Both the position numbers and the translations under genes were made by a program. The notes beneath the pieces are model-generated. The model was not told the origin of the DNA and ran no database searches. It saw nothing but the letters and a program-made list of their open reading frames with translations. Of a DNA stretch of 47,199 nucleotides, positions 1 to 7,741 are shown piece after piece; within the stretch, counting starts at the first letter, position 1; every line of letters starts with the position of its first letter. This DNA comes from Verrucomicrobiota bacterium (GTDB lineage Bacteria; Verrucomicrobiota; Verrucomicrobiia; Chthoniobacterales; Terrimicrobiaceae). Location: the NCBI GenBank assembly GCA_026398275.1, contig JAPLTF010000010.1:1-47199 (forward strand), written 5' to 3'.

Positions 1-2
1 CC

Positions 3-116
3 GAAAAAGTCCTCGCTTTCCGTTGCATCAACGCGAGCCGCAGACTCGATTCCTTCTGGAAAGACCGCCTCAACTCTCAGGCCGCGCAGAACCACTTGCT
101 ACCCCTTGCTGCCTGA
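3..116 (+). CDS. C-terminal end of an unidentified protein (partial)
   Basis: An open frame runs in from the left edge and ends at a TGA at 114-116, giving 37 residues that end in HLLPLAA. The composition is protein-like (RRLDSFWKDRLN), but the fragment is too short to assign a family. The start lies outside the window. The initiator tRNA follows 90 bases downstream on the same strand. It could be a chance open frame. Confidence 0.3.
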   Translation, partial: EKVLAFRCINASRRLDSFWKDRLNSQAAQNHLLPLAA

Positions 117-206
117 CGGAAGATTTTTGTCCTGCACCCAGAAAGTTCCCCATCCAGAAGTTTGTCTTGCATCCCAGTCAGATCCCGATAGATTGTTCAT
201 TCTAAT

Positions 207-283
<77 letters not shown>

Positions 284-310
284 CTTTCAATAAACAACTT
301 ACGAAAAGTC

Positions 311-337
311 AAAGACTCGGATTTTCCGAGTCTTTTT
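311..337 (+). terminator. Rho-independent terminator of the tRNA gene
   Basis: A perfect 10-bp stem (AAAGACTCGG pairing with CCGAGTCTTT), a 5-base loop ATTTT and a trailing T run form a classic intrinsic terminator just after the initiator tRNA. Confidence 0.9.
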
Positions 338-444
338 CATTTTGGAACACTTTTGTGACAACTGGTTCCAAAGTTTTGGTTTTGTAGCTCGCTCCACTCG
401 GAGAAACTGGCTGTCCTCTGCACCCTCTTTGCACCCCCCATTAA

Positions 445-747
445 ATGGACTTCGGCGTGGTCAGGCTGGCAGCTTTGGGAGAAATGGATTCCTCTATCTT
501 TGACACGCCGGACGACGGCATGCGTGAAGTCAGATTTTCCGTATGGCCGCACAACCAGCCAACTGGCAAAGGACCCTTCCAACAAGTCAAGGTCGGGCAG
601 GTTGTGATTCCCATCTACCGCTCGGAGGCACAGGGCTTCCCCCGCTTCTTCGTTGTCTATTACGAAAAGGGATTCCGGATTCGCCGCAGTTTCACCGATT
701 TTGAGGAGGCGAAGCGGGAGGCTCGGCTGGCCGGGGAGCGTGTGGTC
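445..747 (+). pseudogene. Tyrosine-integrase N-terminal remnant
   Basis: The frame from 445 encodes about 100 residues with segments VKVGQVVIPIYRSEAQG, RFFVVYYEKGFRIRR and FTDFEEAKREARLAGERV. This pattern resembles the N-terminal arm-binding region of site-specific tyrosine integrases as I remember them from Verrucomicrobia, where a valine-rich strand is followed by DFxEAxxxA. No core-binding or catalytic domain (R-H-R-Y) follows. From about 750 the similarity switches to a transposase in another frame, so this is a truncated gene. The family assignment rests on pattern memory only. Confidence 0.45.
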
Positions 748-754
748 GCCGGTC

Positions 755-946
755 GGACACACCCACTTGCTGCGCACGACGCTGCGTTCCGTGCCGATCG
801 CGGAAAAAAGCAACGAGATCCCGGCCATCACCCCTTTGCTCGCAGGCATGAAGCTGGAAGGTTCTCTCATCACCGCCGACGCCATGCACTGCCAGCAGGA
901 AAGCGCCCGCTTGATCACTCAGGACCATGGTGCCGACTACAGCCAC
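755..946 (+). pseudogene. ISAs1-like DDE transposase remnant
   Basis: In the frame of 755, about 64 residues read GHTHLLRTTLRSVPIAEKS, NEIPAITPLLAGMKLEGSLI, TADAMHCQQESARLI and GADY. The core [SK]NEIxAIPxLL...GxxxTxDAMxxQ...GADY is typical of ISAs1/IS4-group (H-repeat) transposases, where the D of TADAM is a catalytic aspartate. Both ends are missing: upstream lies the integrase fragment and downstream the frame closes at 961. This is a small relic of an insertion sequence, not a functional element. Confidence 0.65.
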
Positions 947-1049
947 GGAGAAATCAGATGAAACGGCTCTGAGTTGTTCCTAGGTTGAGTTGGATTAAGG
1001 CTCGACAATTCCACATTTTCATCTTTCCGCACCCTTGCAATTCAGCCTG

Positions 1050-1107
1050 CTTGCAAAAACGAGACATCGCTTGCAAAAACGAGACATCGCTTGCAAAAAA
1101 CGGACAT
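1050..1107. repeat. 20-bp tandem repeat, about 2.8 copies
   Basis: The unit CTTGCAAAAACGAGACATCG occurs at 1050-1069 and 1070-1089, perfectly repeated, with a third degenerate copy at 1090-1107. No spacer lies between the units, so it is not a CRISPR. It sits just left of the 145-bp inverted-repeat element. Confidence 0.8.
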
Positions 1108-1134
1108 TGGGGGGCGTTTTCGGTGGTTGGGACC

Positions 1135-1279
1135 GGGTGCGATCAAAACTGGGTGAGGTTGGACGCAATGCCTGGCAGGGAGGGACGTCCCCGGCCCGCC
1201 GCGTGGGGAACGGTCAGCCCGGAGGTCTGCCCCTACCTTTCGCGCACCAAGGAAGCCGCACCCACATTTGATCACACCC
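1135..1279 (+). mobile_element. 145-bp MITE-like inverted-repeat element, copy 1
   Basis: The ends are 21-bp inverted repeats (1135-1155 and 1259-1279) matching at 18 of 21 positions, outer bases GGGTG/CACCC. The element is bracketed by the 10-bp direct repeat GGTTGGGACC at 1125-1134 and 1280-1289, interpreted as a target-site duplication. A 21-bp internal core at 1182-1202 (beginning GGGACGTCCCC) is identical to one in copy 2 at 46839-46989, which lies in the opposite orientation. There is no room for a transposase, so mobilisation would be in trans. The element lies 13 bases beyond the hipA stop codon and may also act as its transcription end. Confidence 0.85.
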
Positions 1280-1292
1280 GGTTGGGACCGGG

Positions 1293-2573
1293 TCACGCCT
1301 GTCGGGCGGCGTCCCGTTCCGGGTGTTCGAAGGCCTCGGCGAATTGCTCGAGATCCCGATCCGACATCCTGAGTGCGCGGCCTGCCTCGCGCCATTTTGA
1401 AACAGCGTTTTCGACCGCGCCCAAAATTTCCCTGGCCCGCGCGGGCGTGATTCGGAAGTAGGCGATGACCGAGAGGAGTGCTTCAATCGTGGCCTCGGGG
1501 CCGGTTTCTTCGGAGATCCATGTCTTGAGCTCCCGCACGCGTTCCGGGAAGGGGTTGATGTCAAAGGCTGGTGCCAGGCGCCATTGTCCACGGTGCGAGT
1601 GGAGGAATCCGTGGTTGTGCAGATGGTCATCCACGTTGGAGATGAGGATGGAAAATGCCATGCGCCGCCAGAGTTCCTCGATGTCGGCCCGCGTGTCGGC
1701 ACCATGCACCCGGATGGCGTCCACGATTTCCGTGTAGAAATGATCCCGCGTCCCGCCGGAATCCGCGCCCAAAAGCGTGGCGGCCGAAATATACATGAGC
1801 CTTCCGCCATCGGCCGTGCGGTCAAAACGCCGGATCAAGGCGACCGGCAGCCCGTTGCTTTCCACCAGGCGGGTCTCGGCCGCGTTGATGCCGGCGGCCC
1901 TGGCAAGGGTCATGGCGAGCACCTCGCCCTTGGTCACCGGACGCTCATCCTGCACGCTGGGAAACTTCCCGATCGCCAGCCATCCGTCGAGATCGACGAC
2001 GGTGCATTTCGGTCGCATTCCCCCCAAAGAAGTGCCGCGCCCGCGAAGGTAGGCGAGGTCGGCGGCGGTTTCACTTTCCGTTTCGACCGCACGGGTCGCG
2101 GACAGCAAGTGACCGAGTTCCACCAAAGGCGGAACGCTGCGGCGGCCTGCTTCGAATGCCTGACAAAAAACACCGGCCTCGTCTTTGAAACGCAAGGCGC
2201 CGACGCGGCTCGAATCGTCCACCGCCAACAGGAAATCCATGCCGTTGAGCGGAATGTGCCCGGAATCCTGCCCAATCCTGCGCGCCTCCTGGCGGCGCTT
2301 GGCATGATCGCGAAGAATCACCCGTTTTGCCCATCCGTCGGGCTCGGTGTCCGCGATCGCTGAGGGAAAAATAGATCCTTCGCTGGATTTTCGATGAAAC
2401 TGCGGACCGGCCACCAGCGGAAGGGCGGGATCGATCGCGAAGCTGTCCGCTGCCTTCAGCCAGGAATCGTCGTAGGCGAAAGCGGAATGTTCCCGGGCAC
2501 CGACCGCATCGTAATGCAGGGTTCCCACCCGCCTTGCGTCAGTTCCCACATAGACCTCGATCGTTCGTTTCAC
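1293..2573 (-). CDS. hipA: HipA-family serine/threonine kinase toxin
   Basis: The 426-residue protein has the hallmarks of HipA kinases. There is a glycine-rich ATP loop GTSLGGMRPK (about 180-189), a lysine-bearing strand IGKF (201-204), the catalytic motif SNVDDHLHNHGF (312-323), matching the family N-x-DDH-xxN pattern, and the metal-binding AFDINP (336-341). HipA toxins phosphorylate translation components such as glutamyl-tRNA synthetase and are held in check by HipB. The length is normal and all motifs are intact, so it is probably active. The start overlaps the hipB stop by four bases (ATGA), giving translational coupling. An inverted-repeat mobile element begins 13 bases after its stop. 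Confidence 0.93.
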   Translation of the reverse strand: MKRTIEVYVGTDARRVGTLHYDAVGAREHSAFAYDDSWLKAADSFAIDPALPLVAGPQFHRKSSEGSIFPSAIADTEPDGWAKRVILRDHAKRRQEARRIGQDSGHIPLNGMDFLLAVDDSSRVGALRFKDEAGVFCQAFEAGRRSVPPLVELGHLLSATRAVETESETAADLAYLRGRGTSLGGMRPKCTVVDLDGWLAIGKFPSVQDERPVTKGEVLAMTLARAAGINAAETRLVESNGLPVALIRRFDRTADGGRLMYISAATLLGADSGGTRDHFYTEIVDAIRVHGADTRADIEELWRRMAFSILISNVDDHLHNHGFLHSHRGQWRLAPAFDINPFPERVRELKTWISEETGPEATIEALLSVIAYFRITPARAREILGAVENAVSKWREAGRALRMSDRDLEQFAEAFEHPERDAARQA

Positions 2574-2902
2574 AGCGAGGCGGGGGATTTCCTGATTCTG
2601 ACCCGCTTTGGCAGCCGTTCCTGGTCGAGAAGAAGCCCGTGGTCGTCGCGACGCATGTCCGCCAGATCGCCCAACGGATCTCCCAAGCCCAACACAAAAA
2701 GCGCCATCGCATAAGCTCCCATGGCAACCGTCGGGTCGCCTTTTTCGATTCGGGCATAGGTGCCCTTGGCCACACCGATTCGCTCGGCCATCATCTCCAT
2801 GGTAAGATGGCGTTTGCGGCGCGCTGCAGTCAGATCCGCGCCGAATTTGGACAACGAACGACGCACGGCAGAAGGCAGAAGGTCATGAAGAGCTGATCGC
2901 AT
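2570..2902 (-). CDS. hipB: HipB-like HTH antitoxin
   Basis: A 110-residue protein carries an Xre/Cro helix-turn-helix: LTAARRKRHLTMEMMAERIG then VAKGTYARIEKGDPTVAMG. It is the expected antitoxin and autorepressor partner of the HipA kinase downstream, with which it overlaps by ATGA. I chose the ATG at 2902; a TTG three codons upstream (2911) is also possible. No clear Shine-Dalgarno sequence precedes either. A long AT-rich palindrome directly upstream (2918-2941) is the likely operator. The C-terminal tail is rich in arginine and lysine. Confidence 0.88.
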   Translation of the reverse strand: MRSALHDLLPSAVRRSLSKFGADLTAARRKRHLTMEMMAERIGVAKGTYARIEKGDPTVAMGAYAMALFVLGLGDPLGDLADMRRDDHGLLLDQERLPKRVRIRKSPASL

Positions 2903-2917
2903 AGAAATCAATATATG

Positions 2918-2941
2918 GATTCTTATTTAAGATTAAGAATC
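2918..2941. promoter_or_regulatory. Palindromic operator upstream of hipBA
   Basis: GATTCTTA (2918-2925) and TAAGAATC (2934-2941) are perfect inverted repeats with an 8-bp AT-rich spacer, placed 16 bases upstream of the chosen hipB start. This is where a HipB dimer would autoregulate the operon. The function is inferred from position and symmetry. Confidence 0.6.
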
Positions 2942-3006
2942 AATGCATGAGTATCTATGTAATGTCAACCTCTTTCTATATCTCTCAAAAAACCAGCCTC
3001 GTTCCG

Positions 3007-3279
3007 TCAGCGGACGACTTTGCGTGCGGCATAAACGCTGGGCGAGACGCCTTGGCTTTTCTTGAAGGCCGATGTGAAATGCGAGGCCGATGAGAATCCG
3101 CAGTCGTAGGCAAGCACCTTGATCGGGGTTGCGGGTTCCTTGTCGAGGATCGCTCGTGCAGCCTTCAGGCGCAGCCGCAAGACATAGCTGTGGGGGGGCT
3201 CACCGTCATGCTGGATGAAAATTCGCGTGAGATGCCGGAAACTGACCCCGGCCTGAAGGGCCAGTGCGCGGGCATTCAA
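3007..3279 (-). pseudogene. AraC-family regulator, C-terminal HTH fragment
   Basis: Ninety residues form a near-complete AraC-type DNA-binding domain: first helix-turn-helix ALALQAGVSFRHLTRIFIQ, linker, and second HTH with the signature AYDCGFSSASHFTSAFKKSQ, ending GVSPSVYAARK. The N-terminal effector domain is absent: upstream of 3279 the sequence changes abruptly to an unrelated fragment on the other strand. A short product starting at the internal ATG might still be made, but the gene is truncated. Confidence 0.8.
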
Positions 3280-3746
3280 GGAATGGCCCAGATTGCTTCT
3301 ACGCTCCCGGCCGCAACCGCATCAAGGGCGCCCTCGCCCCGCAAACCGAAGCGGATTTTGCGCGCCGCTGGGCCGAGCTTTCTCGGGTCGGCGCCGTGCT
3401 GCGCGAACTCGAACCCTTCCTCCTCGCAGACAAGCCCGCCCCGGAACTCAAATTGGAAGTCGAGAAAGGCGAGGTCGTAGCCCGCGAGTTCCGCGATACG
3501 GAGGGCAACGTGCGCATCCTCATCGCCGGCGTCGGCCCGGGCGAAAGCCAGGCTCTCATCACCACCTCCGCTGAGCCGCCGCTCAAATCTTCCGGCACTT
3601 TCTGGAGCCGGTTTCTCTCCTTCCTCTCCAAACCCGCGCCACAGCCGCTCCAATCCCGCTACGGCAAATGCCTCCCGCTCGGCGACAATAAATACCGGTT
3701 CACCGGCACCGGCATCTGTTCGGATATCCTTGCAGGGGGAAAATAG
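3280..3746 (+). pseudogene. 5'-truncated gene fragment, possibly the C-terminus of a glycosidase
   Basis: The frame ending at 3746 gives about 150 protein-like residues: DFARRWAELSRVGAVLRELE, PFLLADKPAPELKLEVEKG, REFRDTEGNVRILIAGVGPG and KYRFTGTGICSDIL. The mix of a helical segment and beta strands, with charged turns, resembles the C-terminal module of large carbohydrate-active enzymes, but I do not recognise a named family. The 5' part is missing at the junction with the AraC fragment. It lies just upstream of an intact glycosidase on the same strand, which supports a former sugar-degradation locus. Confidence 0.45.
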
Positions 3747-3806
3747 AGAGGTTTGAACGGCATTGCCTCCAGCCGATGTCTGGCCGCGCGTATCTATCCG
3801 AGGCAG

Positions 3807-3820
3807 ATGCAAGATTGCAT
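3807..3820. promoter_or_regulatory. Palindrome upstream of the glycosidase gene
   Basis: ATGCAAGATTGCAT is a 6+2+6 perfect inverted repeat, 49 bases upstream of the chosen glycosidase start. The size and symmetry suit a dimeric repressor of the LacI or GntR kind. Binding is inferred; no regulator gene adjoins it. Confidence 0.35.
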
Positions 3821-3868
3821 GACTTTTATCTACAAATTGCAGATCAGTTAGCAACATCGCCCAATATC

Positions 3869-5920
3869 ATGAATCAAGATCGTCACCAGCTCCGCTACCG
3901 TCAAATCCACCTCGACTTCCATACCTCCCCGCACATTCCGGGCATCGGGCAGAAATTCAACAAAAAGCGCTGGCAGGAAACCCTGCAGGCGGCCGCTGTA
4001 GATTCGATCACGCTCTTTTCAAAATGCCACCATGGCTGGAGCTACCATCCGACCAAAGTTGGGAAAATCCACCCGCACCTTTCCTTCGACCTGCTGCGCC
4101 AGCAATACGATGCAACCAAAGAGGCGGGGATCAACGCGCCGGTTTACCTCTCCGCAGGCGTGGACAACCTCGCATCCTACGAACACCCCGAATGGCGCGA
4201 GGTCAACAAGGACGGCACCTATACCGGTTGGGCCCAGCGCTCGCTCCAGGCCGGGTTCCACATGATGGATTTCCACAGCCCCTACCTCGACTATCTCTGC
4301 GAGCAGATCCGCGAGGCGGTGCTCCTGTTCCCGGACTGCGATGGCATCTTTCTCGACATCATCAGCCAATACCAGTCCTGCGGACGCTGGAGCCTGGACT
4401 TCATGAAGGCCAACGGGCTGGATCCCGAGAAGGAGGAGGACCGCAAGGAGTCCTCCCGGCTTGCCTTGGAAAAATACTACCAGCGCACCACCGAGGCGGC
4501 AAAGTCGCTGCGTGCGGATATGCCGATCATCCACAATGCCGGCCATATCCCGCGCGGGCGCCATGACATTTTTCCCTTCTTCAGCCACCTTGAACTCGAA
4601 TCGCTACCCACCGGCGGCTGGGGCTACGACCACTTCCCGATGTCGGCCAAATATGCCTGCAACCTGCCGCTCGACTTCCTCGGGATGACCGGAAAATTCC
4701 ACACGACGTGGGGCGAGTTCGGCGGCTACAAGCACCCGAACGCCCTGCGCTACGAGTGCGCGGCGATGCTGGCCTATGGCGCGAAATGCAGCGTCGGCGA
4801 CCAGCTTCACCCGAACGGCACGCTCGACCCTTCGACCTACGAAATCATCGGCGAGGCCTACCGCGAGGTCGAGGCCAAGGAGCCATGGTGCCAAGGCGCC
4901 GAGCAGGTCTTCGACCTCGCCATCCTCTCCAGCGAGGCCGAGAGCCATACCCACCGCGATGCGCCCTCCGACGAGGGCGCGTGCCGCGTCCTGCTGGAAG
5001 GCCATTTCCTTTTCGGGCTCATCGACCGCACGATGGACTTCGCCCGCTACAAGGCGCTCGTCCTGCCGGACGACATTCGCATCGACGCGGAACTCAAACC
5101 CAAACTGGACGCCTACCTCGCCCAAGGCGGCAGGCTCATCCTCTCGGGCGACAGCGGGCTCTGGAAAGACCGCGCGGAATTCGCCTTCGATCTCGGGGCC
5201 GCATACGACGGGCTCAGCCCGTATTATCCGCCGGACAACGAGCCCAACCGCGGCCACGACTACCTGCTGCCCGTGCCGGAATTGCGGGTGCCCTTCGTCA
5301 ACATGCCGCAGGTGATGTATGAGCGCTCGCACCGCATCCGCGTGACGAAAGGTGAATCGCTCGGGCAGATCTTTGACCCGTATTTCAACCGCACCTGGGA
5401 TCATTTCTGCAGCCACCAGCACACGCCGAACCAGGAGCAGCCCTCCGGCTTTGACTGCGGCGTGCGCCATGGAAACATTCTCTACTTCGCTCACCCGGTT
5501 TTCCGCCACTACCGCGCCTACGGAGCCGTGGCCTACCGCGAGTTCATCGCGAAGGCGATACGCGCCTTCCTCGGCAACGCGCTGACCCTCAGCACCAACC
5601 TACCCTCGACGGCACGCCTTTCGCTCACCACCCAGCCGAGCAAGAACCGCCACATCCTCCATCTGCTCTACGCGCCGACCGTGAGCCGCGGCGGGGTGAT
5701 GCAGCTCTCCGGCGGGAACACCTCCGGCGGCAAGAGCGTGGAAGTCATCGAAGAGCTGCCGCCCCTGCATGAGGTCGAGGTCACGCTCCGCCCGCCCGCC
5801 CCGGTCAGCTCCGCTCGTCTTGTCCCATGCGGAACTGCTTTGCCGCTTGAGCGCCAGGGAGACCGGGTGACAATCCGCCTGCCCAAGTTCTCCTGCCACG
5901 CCGTGGTCGAGATTTCTTGA
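3869..5920 (+). CDS. Glycoside hydrolase, GH151-like (putative alpha-L-fucosidase type)
   Basis: The protein has 683 residues from the ATG at 3869; an upstream in-frame ATG at 3776 would add 31 residues unlike the family. It opens with RQIHLDFHTSPHIPGIG, then CHHGWSYHPTKVG, AGVDNLASYEHPEWREV and CDGIFLDIISQ, a TIM-barrel glycosidase pattern of the kind placed with GH151 fucosidases and related enzymes. A middle segment LVLPDDIRIDAELKPKLDAY followed by GGRLILSGDSGL is typical of the class-I-glutamine-amidotransferase-like (beta-galactosidase trimerisation) domain after such barrels. There is no signal peptide, so it probably acts in the cytoplasm on imported oligosaccharides. The exact substrate and catalytic residues cannot be fixed from sequence alone. 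Confidence 0.7.
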   Translation: MNQDRHQLRYRQIHLDFHTSPHIPGIGQKFNKKRWQETLQAAAVDSITLFSKCHHGWSYHPTKVGKIHPHLSFDLLRQQYDATKEAGINAPVYLSAGVDNLASYEHPEWREVNKDGTYTGWAQRSLQAGFHMMDFHSPYLDYLCEQIREAVLLFPDCDGIFLDIISQYQSCGRWSLDFMKANGLDPEKEEDRKESSRLALEKYYQRTTEAAKSLRADMPIIHNAGHIPRGRHDIFPFFSHLELESLPTGGWGYDHFPMSAKYACNLPLDFLGMTGKFHTTWGEFGGYKHPNALRYECAAMLAYGAKCSVGDQLHPNGTLDPSTYEIIGEAYREVEAKEPWCQGAEQVFDLAILSSEAESHTHRDAPSDEGACRVLLEGHFLFGLIDRTMDFARYKALVLPDDIRIDAELKPKLDAYLAQGGRLILSGDSGLWKDRAEFAFDLGAAYDGLSPYYPPDNEPNRGHDYLLPVPELRVPFVNMPQVMYERSHRIRVTKGESLGQIFDPYFNRTWDHFCSHQHTPNQEQPSGFDCGVRHGNILYFAHPVFRHYRAYGAVAYREFIAKAIRAFLGNALTLSTNLPSTARLSLTTQPSKNRHILHLLYAPTVSRGGVMQLSGGNTSGGKSVEVIEELPPLHEVEVTLRPPAPVSSARLVPCGTALPLERQGDRVTIRLPKFSCHAVVEIS

Positions 5921-6691
5921 GGCGAGAGGCGAGAGCTTTGATCTCAAGCTCAAGGGCGACCTGATCCCTGAATGGGCAGCATCCCAAATTAGCGATTCAT
6001 GGGGGTGAAGTGATATGCGGACACTTTTCTTTGGGGAGGGGTGTCTGCTGGGGCCGCACCATTTTTCCGAGCGCCGAGCACCCGTGTCAACTGGCAGAGC
6101 GAAAAATTGGGCGTGACGAGCAAGGAAATCTATTACTATCAATGACTTAGGCCATGGGGGGAGCGACCACCCCTTAATTCCATGAGAACCTGTTTTTTCA
6201 GCTTTACACTATTTTTCGAGGCACCCCCTCAACCCTCATGATTGTGCTTGTGCCTGATAATGAGCATCCTAAGCTCACAATACGCCCGATTTTTAACCCT
6301 CCAAAACCCCTTTTTCGATGTAAAGTTGGGCCGCAACTATACATTGCTGAAGGGATTTCAGGCAGCGCGAGCGAATGACGGGATTGAGACAATCGTCTCC
6401 CGAAAAACTGGGATTTCGGACTATGGCTGTATGGGCGTATGGCGATACATCCACTTGGCGAGGCAATCTTGGTGACCGGCGAGAAAATCGGCTCGCTTTT
6501 GGTGCCGTCAGACCCGTGTTTCGGACATGAAGAATGGGAGGCGCATGGAGCCTGGGCATTGCCCGGAGCAGCAACGCATTGGCAGGATGCCGTTGCCACA
6601 AACATGGATGGAGGAATGCCAAAACATGTGGCGAATCGGAATAAATCAAGCGCTCGACTTTTGCATTTGGTTGATGCAGATTGAAGCTTAA
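5921..6691. other. Long non-coding or decayed stretch
   Basis: No convincing gene lies in these 771 bases. Around 6055-6140 one plus-strand frame reads RVNWQSEKLGVTSKEIYYYQ before a stop, which could be the end of an eroded gene. Elsewhere the open frames on both strands have no recognisable protein pattern. Base composition falls relative to the flanking genes near 6180-6330. It is probably a graveyard between acquired genes. Confidence 0.4.
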
Positions 6692-6892
6692 GTGAGTTCA
6701 CTTGCTGAAATCGAAAGAGCTGCCGATGTCCTCCAGACTGAGGAGAAACAGGAACTGGTGATGTTCCTGCTCACTCGCCTGCGTGGCGAAGGTGGGGTTC
6801 TTCCCCCAGTCCGGGACATCCCCAAGGAGCAGATCGAGAAGTGGGTTGCGGAGGATGAGGCCGGATACCAGAAGTTTCTGGCCGGAGCGTGA
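6692..6892 (+). CDS. Small antitoxin-like protein (partner of PIN toxin)
   Basis: A 66-residue acidic protein begins at a GTG (6692): SSLAEIERAADVLQTEEKQE then LVMFLLTRLR, and ends KWVAEDEAGYQKFLAGA. Short proteins with a helical ELxxFLxxRL core followed by a flexible acidic tail are common antitoxins of PIN-domain ribonucleases. Its stop overlaps the start of the PIN gene by four bases (GTGA), supporting a coupled antitoxin-toxin pair. The assignment is by context and pattern, not by a defined family. Confidence 0.65.
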   Translation: MSSLAEIERAADVLQTEEKQELVMFLLTRLRGEGGVLPPVRDIPKEQIEKWVAEDEAGYQKFLAGA

Positions 6893-7281
6893 AGCTGTTT
6901 CTTGACACAAGCGTTCTGTTGGCTGGATGCAATTCCGCGAGTGGGGCATCCACGGCCATCTGCAGTATGGCCAGCCCATGGGTCCTGGAGGAGGTGACGA
7001 GGAATCTTCGGAAGTTTTCCGTTACGGCAACCATCACATGGGCCGGACTCAGGCAGAGGATTTCCGTGGTGGATGATGTCGTGAGCTTGGATCGTGCGCT
7101 GGTCTTTCCTGTCAGCAAAGACCGACCGGTTCTCATCACCGCCCTGGCTTGGGCAGACGTCCTTCTCACGCTGGACAGCGGAGATTTTATGGGGCTCCTC
7201 GGTTCCTCCTGCTACGGGATGCCGATTCTGTTGCCTTCCGATTTTTTGATTCGCGAGCGGGCCGCTGGTCGCCTGGGGTAG
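6889..7281 (+). CDS. PIN-domain ribonuclease toxin (VapC-like)
   Basis: The 130-residue protein begins (GTG) MKLFLDTSVLLAG with the first catalytic aspartate D6. It continues with WVLEEVTRNL (acidic E34/E35) and ends with the paired aspartates of ALAWADVLLTLDSGDF (D90, D96, D99), then PILLPSDFL. These are the acidic residues of PIN nucleases that bind magnesium and cleave RNA. The segment between helix 1 (STAICSMA) and PWVLEEV looks short compared with related PIN proteins I recall, so a small in-frame deletion is possible. It is coupled by overlap to the antitoxin-like gene before it. Confidence 0.78.
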   Translation: MKLFLDTSVLLAGCNSASGASTAICSMASPWVLEEVTRNLRKFSVTATITWAGLRQRISVVDDVVSLDRALVFPVSKDRPVLITALAWADVLLTLDSGDFMGLLGSSCYGMPILLPSDFLIRERAAGRLG

Positions 7282-7300
7282 AAAACCCTGCGAAGCGGAT

Positions 7301-7490
7301 TTATTCCTGCCGGAACGATTTCAGCAGCCCCACGGAATCCAGCCCGCCGAAGCCCTGGGATTCGAGGTGTTCGCGGAGCGACTTCAAGGCGGCGTCGGCA
7401 ATTTTGTGGACGCCCTGCTTCGTCATGCCGAGCTGGTCGCCGATTTCCGAATAGCTGTGGCCCTGACCGTAGGCGGTGAAGTCGCTTTTC
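7301..7490 (-). pseudogene. Fragment with sigma-70 region 4-like helix-turn-helix
   Basis: In the frame ending at the TAA at 7301-7303, the minus strand reads TAYGQGHSYSEIGDQLGMTK then QGVHKIADAALKSLREHLES. This is a helix-turn-helix of the region-4 kind (SxxEIGxxLGxxxxxVxxIxxxAL). The upstream part of the gene is lost: beyond about 7490 the frame becomes low-complexity and out of phase. It is a small 3' remnant of a regulatory gene. Confidence 0.6.
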
Positions 7491-7579
7491 GGGATCGAAC
7501 TGGCGGCCAGCGGCAGCGAGCGCCTCCATGCGCCTACCTTCCAAGCGAAAGCCGCTGGGCGGTGAAGCGGGGGAGTGCG

Positions 7580-7717
7580 GCGCGGATGGTTTTTCTCTTG
7601 GTTCGCTTGATGTCGTATTCGATGCGGCGGAACTCGACGCCTGCGGTGGCCGTATCAAGGCGGAACGAGTTTCCATTTCTCCGGTTCCGGCAGCTCCGGG
7701 CTGTTGTTCCGGCGCAT
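7580..7717 (-). pseudogene. Short scrap resembling the N-terminus of a YgjP-like metal hydrolase
   Basis: From an ATG at 7717 the strand reads MRRNNSPELPEPEKWKLVPP and stops. In an adjoining frame it continues GVEFRRIEYDIKRTKRKTI. The last segment resembles the start of YgjP/DUF45-type proteins (YxIKRSKRKTI), but the rest is missing and the frames do not join. The evidence is weak; it may simply be unrelated debris. Confidence 0.3.
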
Positions 7718-7741
7718 GATTTTCTTCCCTTTTTGCGACGC

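Noticed and set aside
1050-1107. The 20-bp tandem repeat as a CRISPR
   Set aside because: There are no spacers, only three units, and no cas genes; it is a plain tandem repeat.
5600-6142. A minus-strand gene of 180 codons overlapping the glycosidase end
   Set aside because: It is antisense to the glycosidase over half its length and has no known motif. The peptide around 5990-6050 might be repeat DNA but cannot be supported.
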